A stretch of 54,312 bases of DNA. Source: DASZBR01 sp035943935. Its GTDB lineage: Bacteria; Pseudomonadota; Gammaproteobacteria; DASZBR01. Numbering within the stretch: position 1 is the first letter of the stretch; each line of letters opens with the position of its first letter. Location of the stretch: NCBI GenBank assembly GCA_035943935.1, contig DASZBR010000023.1:1-54312 (forward strand). Direction: 5' to 3'. Under the pieces are notes generated by a model that worked only from the letters and a program-made list of their open reading frames with translations, was not told where the DNA came from and did no database searches. Both the position numbers and the translations under genes were made by a program. This document shows, piece by piece, positions 17,324-24,979 of this stretch.

Positions 17324-17557
17324 TTACTTTGTAAGTTTTGATCGCTCTTCTTCTTCCCATGCCTCGAATGCAGCTATACCTTCTTCTTTAAGTGCAGTGA
17401 CTTCTTTTTTGGCTTGCTTAAGTTTTGCTAATGTACTCTCGAAATAAGCGTTCTGAAAATTTTCAAATGCTTCATTTTCTTTCGCTGCAAAAACATCTGC
17501 AGGATCCTCTTCAACTTTTATCCGTCTTTTTTTGGATATCGCTTCTTTCGTTTCCAC
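17324..17557 (-). CDS. Small acidic helical protein, unknown
   Basis: 77 aa from GTG 17557, which has AGGGAG six bases upstream; the frame extends to a GTG at 17596 but no ribosome-binding site precedes that. It begins METKEAISKKRRIKVEEDP and is otherwise Glu/Lys/Ala-rich and probably one long helix, ending FEAWEEEERSK. The end resembles that of the other small minus-strand protein at 19069-19251 (FEELDAAEEEERQ). It is convergent with the 597-aa gene, only 8 bases away. A basic KKRRIKV stretch echoes the KKKRRV of its neighbour. No family recognised. Confidence 0.5.
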   Translation of the reverse strand: METKEAISKKRRIKVEEDPADVFAAKENEAFENFQNAYFESTLAKLKQAKKEVTALKEEGIAAFEAWEEEERSKLTK

Positions 17558-17672
17558 AACTCTCTCCCTAATATCCTCTGGCACGAAGTCTATCACATAA
17601 AAATAAAATTACAGTCTTGATACAAGCATTACTCTATGGCAAACTCCGCACACTAATACGGAGATTAATTGA

Positions 17673-17686
17673 ACACACGGTTGTGA
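17673..17686 (+). promoter_or_regulatory. Shared upstream motif, copy 2
   Basis: ACACACGGTTGTGA, then TACTTTTAATGA. It ends 31 bases before the start at 17718. Twelve of 14 positions match copy 1, and 13 of 14 match copy 3. Confidence 0.6.
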
Positions 17687-17717
17687 TACTTTTAATGACA
17701 TCAACTGGATGATACTC

Positions 17718-18185
17718 ATGCCTACACCTACACTCGAGTCACGAAAATATATTCGCACAAGAAAAAATAAAAAAGAACCGGAAATCGATGTATCCCTCGA
17801 ACTTGCTTTAACTCCTGTTGAACGTCCTGTTGTTAAAATTTCCGAAAGACCGTTGATTCTGCTGCACAAACTCAGAGAAGATTTTGAAAAAGTTACAACG
17901 GCAATTGATGATTGTTTCACACTGGCTATTCAATATTTAGAACAAGATAAATTTCTCGATCTCAACACTGTCATTACGTTCATGCAAAAACAAATCGTCG
18001 CGCTTGATAAAGTATTAGATCGTGTCCCTGAAAAACACAAAGAACTCAGAAATTCCATTACCGCTTTTCAAACAAAAGCACAGTCGACTATTACCGATCT
18101 TGAAACATTGGCGGCACAAACACGAGCAGCGACAACTGATTTTGAAACCATGGCAACAAATAAGGCACAGACTCTCCAACTCTAA
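17718..18185 (+). CDS. Helical protein of the IPxK-segment group, effector candidate
   Basis: 155 aa from ATG 17718; an in-frame ATG at 17709 gives three more residues, and neither has a good ribosome-binding site. It opens with a basic stretch (RKYIRTRKNKKEPE), then is almost entirely helical. The segment ALDKVLDRVPEKHKELRNSI, with VPEK at 103-106, aligns with ALDALLHKIPSKHTAF of the next gene and with two segments of the 597-aa protein. The C-terminus is Thr/Ala-rich. It looks like a shortened paralogue of its neighbours. Function unknown. Confidence 0.6.
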   Translation: MPTPTLESRKYIRTRKNKKEPEIDVSLELALTPVERPVVKISERPLILLHKLREDFEKVTTAIDDCFTLAIQYLEQDKFLDLNTVITFMQKQIVALDKVLDRVPEKHKELRNSITAFQTKAQSTITDLETLAAQTRAATTDFETMATNKAQTLQL

Positions 18186-18205
18186 TTTATACGGAAATAG
18201 CTTAA

Positions 18206-18219
18206 CCACACGGTTGTGA
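18206..18219 (+). promoter_or_regulatory. Shared upstream motif, copy 3
   Basis: CCACACGGTTGTGA followed by AAATTTTTAATGA, ending 33 bases before the start at 18253, the same distance as copy 1. The TTTTAATGA downstream extension is shared with copy 2. Confidence 0.6.
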
Positions 18220-18252
18220 AAATTTTTAATGATAGGCAACTAAGGAAATACT

Positions 18253-19023
18253 ATGAACGAACAAGATCCTCAATCACCCTTTAACGACTCTGATGATGAT
18301 TTCTTAGCAGGAATTAAATTAAGCCCAGAGGTAGATGTCCCAGAATCTTCTGCAAAGAGAGAAGCATCCGCTCCTGTTTCTGAAAGTGATTTTCGCACAC
18401 CGAATAAAAAACCGAGAAACATTCAATTTGATGCAGAAACACCGACTGCGGAACAAACCATGGCAAGAATGGTGGGGCTTCAACCATTAACACCCGTGAG
18501 TGCCGCAAAAACTCCGTCATTAGCGGTAAGTCCATTTTTTGTTCCCATGGAACGACTGACTCCGTATGTTGACGGAACTATCAAACGAGGTGAAGTAAAA
18601 ATATACAACGTAGACAGCCCGCTCTCACCAACAAGTCCAGTGGTCACATCACCCATTGCTCGAGTAGCTACGCCGCCTAGACCTACACTGGCAAAAATCC
18701 GTGAGGAATACACTGCTATTTCAAAAAGTATCATGGACTTCCTTGTGCAGGTAAGACGAGAATTAAAATCAGGTCAACAAAGAAGTAACAATGAAATACA
18801 ATCAGCTGCAGCGGGATCCATTTTGGCACTGGATGCATTACTTCACAAGATACCGTCAAAACATACCGCGTTCATACAGGTAGTTACTGAGTTAAAGACA
18901 CGTATCGAAGCTAACATTACAACACCTGCAGTAGTGACAGAAGCGGCGTTAAATATGTTTCTCGCACAACAGGATAAAGCCACAACGAGAGCACCTAGTA
19001 CGCGAACAGCTAAAAAACTATAA
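18253..19023 (+). CDS. SP/TP-rich protein with C-terminal IPxK segment, effector candidate
   Basis: 256 aa; AAGGA lies 8 bases before the ATG. The N-terminal 150 residues are disordered-looking and unusually rich in proline-directed sites: RTPNKK, LTPVSAAKTPS, SPLSPTSPVVTSP and ATPPRPT. SSAKREA and NKKPRNIQFDAE match SAKKREA and KKKRRVHFVSDE of the 597-aa protein. Residues about 155-230 form the helical segment with IPSK at 200-203. Clustered SP/TP sites are typical of eukaryotic nuclear or cytoskeletal proteins phosphorylated by CDK/MAPK-type kinases, and rare in bacterial cytosolic proteins. Host targeting is inferred. Confidence 0.65.
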   Translation: MNEQDPQSPFNDSDDDFLAGIKLSPEVDVPESSAKREASAPVSESDFRTPNKKPRNIQFDAETPTAEQTMARMVGLQPLTPVSAAKTPSLAVSPFFVPMERLTPYVDGTIKRGEVKIYNVDSPLSPTSPVVTSPIARVATPPRPTLAKIREEYTAISKSIMDFLVQVRRELKSGQQRSNNEIQSAAAGSILALDALLHKIPSKHTAFIQVVTELKTRIEANITTPAVVTEAALNMFLAQQDKATTRAPSTRTAKKL

Positions 19024-19035
19024 ATCGTTAATCTT

Positions 19036-19062
19036 CTCGGGAGAACTATTTTTTCTCCCGAG
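19036..19062. terminator. Bidirectional hairpin terminator
   Basis: CTCGGGAGAA and TTCTCCCGAG form a perfect 10-bp stem around a 7-base loop, between convergent genes. T-rich sequence follows on the plus side. Confidence 0.75.
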
Positions 19063-19068
19063 ATTTAC

Positions 19069-19251
19069 TTATTGTTTTTGTTTTTTTCGCTGTGCCTGCC
19101 TTTCCTCTTCTTCGGCAGCATCAAGTTCCTCAAACCCCTTTTCGATTAATCCGCCAAATTCAGCATGCACCCTTTTAAAAAACCTTAATTGCGCTTTTAT
19201 TGCTGCTTTTTTTAGATCGTCTTCGAATCGTAACGCCTCATCTTCTTCCAC
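19069..19251 (-). CDS. Small charged helical protein, unknown
   Basis: 60 aa from a GTG start with AGGAG eight bases upstream, which supports a real gene despite its size. Acidic N-terminus (MEEDEALRFEDDL), a central amphipathic helix and a basic tail (AQRKKQKQ). Its C-terminal half resembles the end of the protein at 17324-17557. Both are on the minus strand, each tucked downstream of a plus-strand effector-like gene. Possibly a chaperone or adaptor for the neighbours, but nothing in the sequence proves it. Confidence 0.5.
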   Translation of the reverse strand: MEEDEALRFEDDLKKAAIKAQLRFFKRVHAEFGGLIEKGFEELDAAEEEERQAQRKKQKQ

Positions 19252-19368
19252 TCAGATCTCTCCTGTTTCCCACTACTTTTTGGAGTCTACCATAGGCGAT
19301 CGCTCAAAAACATTGCAAAAGCCGGCGGTTTTATGCGAAAATTTTGGTCTATTAATCAGGAGAACGAC

Positions 19369-20265
19369 ATGAGAGCGCGCCACCCAAGACAAGCAAAAGA
19401 AAAAGTGGAAGCCAAACGTAAACTGGCCCCAATAACATCTGGCCAAGTTGAGTTTGCATTTGATGACAATTTTTTTCTCGGCGACATTTTTTTTCCTGCT
19501 GCGACTCCACCTCCAGTCCCCGTCTTTACGGCCTATGACTCACATCCGTATTTTGTGGCCATTGATGAAATTAATTCAGTGATCCATGGTATGAAATTAG
19601 GGGATAGTTTTCACGAGTTACTTTTAAAAGGTACCGCAAAAGCGCAAAGAGAAAATCTTGTACACGCTAAAGAACAAGCCCTCTATGAACATGAACAGAT
19701 CACAATACAAGAATTGATTGATCGCATCGACAGAACACTTCTTCAACCTTCTGCATTAACGTCCGATAATCTTTGGGATTTTAGATGTCCCGCTGACGCA
19801 TTACTCAAACAAGCAGAAGAAGAAAATAAAGCTCAAGAAACACTCAAACGCACAAGAACCGACTCAACAGATAACATGAAAGATCTCGAATATCCCGCTG
19901 ATCCCATATTAGATGGCCTAGACAATTTTGATGCAGCGTCAACGGAAGCCTTTTATGATATAGAAAATTTCTTTTTTCCACCCGCTCCACCCGCTGCCCC
20001 CCGATTTCAAGTGACAACAGCCAATTCATCTGTCGCAAAAATTATTAGCATGCTGGAAGAAAACCCTCGCACAGAAAGTCAAAAACGCCCAGAAAGTCCA
20101 AGCTCGGGTGAAGAAACCATTTCGCCAACCCTTGAACCCGTCCGCAAAAAAGCAGCACTAACGGATAACCACGCCCTCACCAAACGATTTGAATTTAGTT
20201 TACGCGAAAAACCCAAGGTGAATTACTACGAAAGCAGAAACTCATCACGCCGATTCAGAAAATAA
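19369..20265 (+). CDS. Proline-containing unknown protein, effector candidate
   Basis: 298 aa from ATG 19369 with AGGAG upstream; the frame reaches 19333 but that start lacks a site. The N-terminus is very basic (MRARHPRQAKEKVEAKRK). Two aromatic/proline patches, FLGDIFFPAATPPPVP and IENFFFPPAPPAAP, look like a duplicated short linear motif. Helical stretches lie between them; the C-terminus has KRPESPSSGEE, EPVRKKA and ends NSSRRFRK. No IPxK segment is found, so membership of the neighbouring group is by position and composition only. Upstream CCGGCGGTTTTATG is at most a degenerate version of the shared motif. Confidence 0.6.
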   Translation: MRARHPRQAKEKVEAKRKLAPITSGQVEFAFDDNFFLGDIFFPAATPPPVPVFTAYDSHPYFVAIDEINSVIHGMKLGDSFHELLLKGTAKAQRENLVHAKEQALYEHEQITIQELIDRIDRTLLQPSALTSDNLWDFRCPADALLKQAEEENKAQETLKRTRTDSTDNMKDLEYPADPILDGLDNFDAASTEAFYDIENFFFPPAPPAAPRFQVTTANSSVAKIISMLEENPRTESQKRPESPSSGEETISPTLEPVRKKAALTDNHALTKRFEFSLREKPKVNYYESRNSSRRFRK

Positions 20266-20267
20266 AT

Positions 20268-20858
20268 CTACACTTTGGTATGCAACAACTGCATCGCTTT
20301 TTCGTTTTGACCTAATAATAAATACTCTAATACCCCACACGCCTGATCGATATTTTCTGTCATAATTTTTTTATCTTCTTTCGATGGCCGCTGTAAAACA
20401 TAATCCAATACTTTTTCGCGATCACCCGGATGTGCAATACCAATTCTTAATCTATAAAAATCATGTGTATGCAAATGCGCAATAATATCTCGTAAGCCAT
20501 TATGACCGCCGTGACCACCTGCAAATTTAAGCCGGGTGTCACCTACGGGCAGATCTAATTCATCATGGGCTATTAATATTTGTTCAGGTGTAATTTTATA
20601 AAAATCTGAAATTAATTTAACCGCCTGGCCACTGTGATTCATAAAAGTATCAGGAATTAATATATGGACTTTTTCATCTTGAAATAAAAAATGAGTACAA
20701 GAGCCTTTGAATTTAGCTTCGCGCTTAAAAGAAATTTGATTGAGGTGTGCGATTTTTTCTGCAAACCACGCGCCAGCATTGTGACGCGTGTTCGCATATT
20801 CTTCTCCTGGATTACCCAGACCAACAATTAATCGTATTGGTGAGGATAATGCAGGCAT
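20268..20858 (-). CDS. pth: Peptidyl-tRNA hydrolase
   Basis: 196 aa, the normal length. LIVGLGNPGEEYANTRHNAG contains the conserved Asn and catalytic His; DTFMNHSGQAV and HDELDLPVGDTRLKFAGGHG with GHNGLRDI are also diagnostic. It releases tRNA from prematurely dropped peptidyl-tRNA. It lies just downstream of rplY on the same strand, the conserved rplY-pth pairing. Confidence 0.97.
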   Translation of the reverse strand: MPALSSPIRLIVGLGNPGEEYANTRHNAGAWFAEKIAHLNQISFKREAKFKGSCTHFLFQDEKVHILIPDTFMNHSGQAVKLISDFYKITPEQILIAHDELDLPVGDTRLKFAGGHGGHNGLRDIIAHLHTHDFYRLRIGIAHPGDREKVLDYVLQRPSKEDKKIMTENIDQACGVLEYLLLGQNEKAMQLLHTKV

Positions 20859-20863
20859 AAATA

Positions 20864-21661
20864 TTACTTCTTCTCTGGATGATCTTTATGATCTTTTGCA
20901 GCAGGAGCAGCGGCTTTCGCAGGAGCACCTTTATCGCCTTTTTCACCAGCAGGAGCAGCCGCTTTCGGCGCACCTTCTGCACCTTCAGCAACTGGCGCAC
21001 CTTCTGCACCTTCAACAGGCACAGCGCCTTCTTCGCCTTCGACGACAGCAACAACGGGTTCTTCTTCAACCTCAATACGAGGAATGTGAAGTTTCACAAT
21101 AACGGCATCGTGCTCTTCTTTCTCGCCACCGTGTGCAAATGCCATTAATTCAACATCTTTCGGAAGTTTTAATTCAGACAATGAAATGGTGTCATCAATA
21201 TTAAAACCACTCACATCAATTTCAATCGCTTCTGGCAAATTAGCCGGCAAACAACGAATTTCAATGCTGTTCATCAAATGCATAAATACGCCACCTTCTT
21301 TAAGACCCGGCGCTTCATGATCACCTTTGAAATGCACAGGAACATGCATCACAATTTTTTCTTTCGGATTAATACGCAAAAAATCGATATGTTCAATTTT
21401 CGGTTTGTACGGATGACGTTGAATGGCTTTTAATACCGCCTGTTGTTTTTCGCCTTTGATATTCACCGTCAAAATATGTGAATACACACCGTCATTTTCC
21501 AACGCTTTAGACACTTCAAAGTGATTTAATGAAATGTTCTGTGGCGGTTTTTCAGCACCGTACATAATTGCCGGAATTCGGTTCTCACGACGCAGGAGGC
21601 GGCTCGCTCCTCTCCCTGCTTCTTCGCGGATTTCCGCATTTAATTCATATAAGTTAGCCAT
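20864..21661 (-). CDS. rplY: 50S ribosomal protein L25/Ctc with long acidic-Ala/Gly tail
   Basis: 265 aa from ATG 21661, six bases after GGAG; the adjacent ATG 21664 is possible. The N-terminal domain (LRRENRIPAIMYG) binds 5S rRNA; the TL5/Ctc-type second domain has the conserved KIEHIDFLRI and FNIDDTISLSELKLP stretches. The family usually ends near 200-220 residues; here a tail of about 60 residues is built from EGAEGAP-like repeats and ends in KDHKDHPEKK. The upstream uspA terminator lies inside the longer reading frame, which supports the late start. Followed by pth. Confidence 0.95.
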   Translation of the reverse strand: MANLYELNAEIREEAGRGASRLLRRENRIPAIMYGAEKPPQNISLNHFEVSKALENDGVYSHILTVNIKGEKQQAVLKAIQRHPYKPKIEHIDFLRINPKEKIVMHVPVHFKGDHEAPGLKEGGVFMHLMNSIEIRCLPANLPEAIEIDVSGFNIDDTISLSELKLPKDVELMAFAHGGEKEEHDAVIVKLHIPRIEVEEEPVVAVVEGEEGAVPVEGAEGAPVAEGAEGAPKAAAPAGEKGDKGAPAKAAAPAAKDHKDHPEKK

Positions 21662-21690
21662 CATATTCTCCAAGTTAAACAGTAAATAAA

Positions 21691-21718
21691 AGCTCACTCC
21701 CGCGACCAGGAGTAAGCT
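21691..21718 (-). terminator. Intrinsic terminator downstream of uspA
   Basis: In minus-strand RNA, AGCUUACUCC pairs with GGAGUGAGCU (one G-U) and is followed by UUUAUUU. It lies between uspA and rplY. Confidence 0.7.
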
Positions 21719-21760
21719 CTATGAGTGTGAAAGGCGGCCATTCTAGCATGGCCTTACGCG

Positions 21761-22198
21761 TTAGTCAGCGACTCGAACGGCTAAAACATCGCATTGGGCA
21801 TGATGCAAGACACCATTGGCCGTAGACCCTAACAATAATTGAAGCCCATGACGACCATGGCTACCCACAACAATCAGGTCGGTCTTCGACTCTTTGGCCT
21901 TATTTAAAACTACTACCCTGGGTGCACCGGCCTCGAGGAACTGATGAGTAGCCGGGATATTAAACTTTTGACCTAACTTCACCATCTCTTTCTTCGCCTC
22001 ATCCATGAGCTGCGATTCCACGTCGAGCACCGCTGAGTAGGCTTCTGCCACACCATAGGCATTGATGTGTTCTACTGCGTGCACGAGACTAACAGACGCC
22101 CCATTTGCTTTGGCAATCTCGATAGCGCGCTCAATAATATCTCGGTCAGAATTGGGGTGTAAGTCAACGGCGACAAGTACGTGTTTATATAGTGTCAT
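21761..22198 (-). CDS. Universal stress protein, UspA family
   Basis: 145 aa, single Usp domain. N-terminal HVLVAVDLHPNSD and the C-terminal nucleotide-binding GSHGRHGLQLLLGSTANGV (G-2x-G-9x-GS) are intact, so an ATP-binding UspFG-type or UspA-type protein is expected. It acts in the cytosol under stress or growth arrest. Likely transcribed alone, with a terminator after it. Confidence 0.93.
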   Translation of the reverse strand: MTLYKHVLVAVDLHPNSDRDIIERAIEIAKANGASVSLVHAVEHINAYGVAEAYSAVLDVESQLMDEAKKEMVKLGQKFNIPATHQFLEAGAPRVVVLNKAKESKTDLIVVGSHGRHGLQLLLGSTANGVLHHAQCDVLAVRVAD

Positions 22199-22218
22199 GA
22201 TAAAACTCCTTTTCCATT

Positions 22219-23184
22219 TTAAAGTAGCCTTGTTAAGTCATTCATTAACGCCTGAATCATCAAGACCGTTAATAGAATAATCCCTAGACGAAATAATAAC
22301 ATTTGTACTGCACTTGATAAGGGCTTTCCGCGAAATAATTCTATTATAAGATAAAGAAGATTCGCCCCATCCAGCCCCGGGATAGGCAAAAGATTAATAA
22401 AGGCCAGCCCCACACTGACAAACCCTAAAAAAGCAATATAAACCACACCGCCTTGTTTTGCGGCAAATAAGGTACTCGATAATAACCCTACCGGTCCGAC
22501 CAAAGATTTAATGGAAATATTTCCCGTGATTATCTTTTCAACGACAACGCCGTTTACATAAAAATAAAGACACACCTCCTGAAAAGCGGGAGGAATAGCA
22601 TGCCACACAGAAAATTTTCGTGTTACTAACTCACTGTTCTCTTTGGGAATAATACCCAGGCTTAATAATATATCTGGCTTTACAGGATCTATTTTAAAAT
22701 TATTTAATTTAATATTAAATATTCCTGACTGGGTTTGAATTTTCAGCACATCACTTCTTCCCAGATGTGGCAATACCTTAAAAAGAACTGCCGCCCATGT
22801 GGATGTCGGTGAACCATCAATAGCCATAATATTACTGTCTGGAGTAATGCCAGATTGAGATAAAACAGAATGGGGCACAATATTTTGTATGACAGGCGCA
22901 GGTTGTGTAATCCCCACGACAAAAACAATCCAATAAGCCAAAAAAGCCAAGATTAAATTGAATAACGGTCCAGCTAGAATAATACATGCGCGTTTAGGAA
23001 GTGCGATTGATTCAAATACAAAATCTTTTTTAAATTTGACGAAACCGCCTATAGGAGAAATAACAAATTTTTCGACGGGAACCGAAAAAAGTTTGGCCAT
23101 CGCATAATGACCAAACTCATGAAAACCAATCAGCAACAGTAAAGTAACGCAGAGAACACCAATATCCCAAATTATTGAAAGCAT
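22219..23184 (-). CDS. Site-2 protease family zinc metalloprotease, RseP-like
   Basis: 321 aa. The zinc motif HEFGHYAMAKLF lies in the first membrane segment; a PDZ-like region (SNIMAIDGSPTSTWAAV) follows, and the third metal ligand is in NLLPIPGLDGANLL. Intramembrane cleavage of anti-sigma or signal proteins is known for the family. RseP is about 450 aa with two PDZ domains and sits beside bamA; this shorter protein with one PDZ and another context may be a second S2P. It overlaps the upstream HD/cNMP gene by 13 bp, suggesting they work together. Confidence 0.83.
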   Translation of the reverse strand: MLSIIWDIGVLCVTLLLLIGFHEFGHYAMAKLFSVPVEKFVISPIGGFVKFKKDFVFESIALPKRACIILAGPLFNLILAFLAYWIVFVVGITQPAPVIQNIVPHSVLSQSGITPDSNIMAIDGSPTSTWAAVLFKVLPHLGRSDVLKIQTQSGIFNIKLNNFKIDPVKPDILLSLGIIPKENSELVTRKFSVWHAIPPAFQEVCLYFYVNGVVVEKIITGNISIKSLVGPVGLLSSTLFAAKQGGVVYIAFLGFVSVGLAFINLLPIPGLDGANLLYLIIELFRGKPLSSAVQMLLFRLGIILLTVLMIQALMNDLTRLL

Positions 23185-24860
23185 TTATTCTTGAGCATCT
23201 GTGCAAATTCATCTTCCGTGTACGTATGATGCCATGCATCAAGATAGACTTCTTTTGGAATCATGAGAACTTTCAAACTCGTCTCCGCCACAATGGTTGA
23301 ATTTCGTGTATCTCCACGAATAATTCCCACATTGCCTAACGGAATAAACTGATGCGCATGAAATGGCTCATAGCCACCCAAGGGATATCCGACTAATCCC
23401 TCAGCCAGTGGAATATAAACAAAACTTCCTAAGGTTCCTGCTTGAATCAACATGTCACCAGCATTCACCGTTGAGCATTTCACATCAGTAAACGCTTTCT
23501 GCGGTTGCATGGAGGATACTTTATGACCCGACTGTGAAATCTTCTCAAGCATTTCTTTTTGTGTTTTTAAATCCCAATTTAATTCTTCCGCTAATAAATA
23601 TCGATTACGCTCAGACTCCGTCGCATTTTGTAAAGATGGCACAACACGAATAGTTTCTTTCAATGACGGATTTAAAATAATCAATTGATCTTTCACACGC
23701 TGAGCAAACGATTCATTATCATCGGAATTTTCTAATAAAATATACACGGGTTTCCATTTCTTGCTGTAATCCCCACTCGCGTTATCTTCTCCTGCCGGCG
23801 GGCGCGAAAAGCTACCAATCACATCACCCTGCACTTCGTTAATCGCCAATGCTGCATTAAAAACAGCACGTTCAACTGCTTTATCATCATCAAAACTGCC
23901 GCGATAAAATGAAATACGCAAATCGCCTGCATGGGTAAATTCTGTTCCCGATAAATTGACTTCACCTGAGAGTAAAGTATCTTTACTTTCCATGAGCAAT
24001 AATTTTTCATCTGCATTAATCGCATAAATAGCATTAGCCGTATGATGATCGAGAAATATTTGAAATCCACCTGTCGCGCGCAATCGTTCGCCACGTTGAC
24101 GACAGGCATTTGCGCAACGTAACACGCGTAAGGTATCAATCACATCTTGAACTAATTCACGTACTTCTTGATTTTCTGACACCAACCAACTGAATGAGTC
24201 TCGTTTGAAATCTTCGTAGAAAATCTTGAGTAACTTTGACTCAGCGACCATTTCTTGAATCTGGCGACGCAATTCTCCGGGGTGATTTAAAGTATCAACA
24301 GGCACGGTTTCTTTTCTATGTGCTCCTGCCAACACTAACATTTCACGAAGGACTAAGTGAGGCGGTTGGGTAATGGCTTTTTTGAATGCAAGCTGCGTAA
24401 TACGCCACGCCACATTACCACTATTTTCTTCCCATAAAAGTGCAACTTGTTTATCAAAGAAATCGTTGTACATCATCTCCGCAGATAATTCGGCATGATT
24501 ATCATGTTCAACCGATTTGATATCTATCATTCCAACATCATGAACATAGGCCAACATCGCGCCATAGCCTTTCATAAATCCCAGTCGTGAGGGTGAACGT
24601 TTAGAAAAATGCACACCGTTGAGTTCATCGAGTAAGACTAATACGCGCATCGCGATATCACGTACATGCACAAGGCCGTGGTCAGTTGAAAAAGCAACAT
24701 GTTTGAACGGATGAGCGAGAAAGACAGGGTCATTAATAACATTGCTCAATCGGGCATTATGATTTATTTTTTCGTAAAACGCCTCTTCGATGTGACGACG
24801 CACAGTTGGCGAAAAATACTTGTCTACCAAAGACAACCCTTCTGTTACGCGGCTTTCCAT
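23172..24860 (-). CDS. HD-domain protein with C-terminal cyclic-nucleotide-binding-like domain
   Basis: 562 aa from ATG 24860 with a strong AAGGAGG upstream. The N-terminal half has HD-type residues: TDHGLVHVRDIAMR, then AYVHDVGMIDIK (the HD pair) and DNHAELSAEMM, spaced as in metal-dependent phosphohydrolases. The last 110 residues (AGDMLIQAGTLGSFVYIPL to ETSLKVLMIPKE) have the beta-roll layout of cNMP-binding domains. A receiver-like or unassigned region (VYILLENSDDNESFAQRVK) lies between. A nucleotide second-messenger sensor or hydrolase is inferred. It runs into the RseP-like gene with a 13-bp overlap. Confidence 0.7.
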   Translation of the reverse strand: MESRVTEGLSLVDKYFSPTVRRHIEEAFYEKINHNARLSNVINDPVFLAHPFKHVAFSTDHGLVHVRDIAMRVLVLLDELNGVHFSKRSPSRLGFMKGYGAMLAYVHDVGMIDIKSVEHDNHAELSAEMMYNDFFDKQVALLWEENSGNVAWRITQLAFKKAITQPPHLVLREMLVLAGAHRKETVPVDTLNHPGELRRQIQEMVAESKLLKIFYEDFKRDSFSWLVSENQEVRELVQDVIDTLRVLRCANACRQRGERLRATGGFQIFLDHHTANAIYAINADEKLLLMESKDTLLSGEVNLSGTEFTHAGDLRISFYRGSFDDDKAVERAVFNAALAINEVQGDVIGSFSRPPAGEDNASGDYSKKWKPVYILLENSDDNESFAQRVKDQLIILNPSLKETIRVVPSLQNATESERNRYLLAEELNWDLKTQKEMLEKISQSGHKVSSMQPQKAFTDVKCSTVNAGDMLIQAGTLGSFVYIPLAEGLVGYPLGGYEPFHAHQFIPLGNVGIIRGDTRNSTIVAETSLKVLMIPKEVYLDAWHHTYTEDEFAQMLKNKCFQ

Positions 24861-24925
24861 AAGCGCCTCCTTATAACCCTTTTCCACATACCCAAGTATA
24901 GTTTATGAACCCCAAAATAGCCAAA

Positions 24926-24952
24926 AGCCCCCTCCCTTTTCGGGGAGGAGGC
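24926..24952 (-). terminator. Intrinsic terminator after the TpsB gene
   Basis: In minus-strand RNA, AGCCUCCUCCC pairs with GGGAGGGGGCU (one G-U), then UUUUGG. It ends the tsaE-amiC-tpsB transcript. Confidence 0.75.
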
Positions 24953-24979
24953 TTCAGTAAAGGCTTGTGGCCTACCACC

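Noticed and set aside
20879..21148. Reading frames opposite the rplY tail
   Set aside because: Products of the repetitive Ala/Gly/Glu codons; no independent support.
24888..24979. Possible small gene between the HD protein and tpsB
   Set aside because: The interval is occupied by the tpsB terminator and the leader of the HD gene; no start with a ribosome-binding site.
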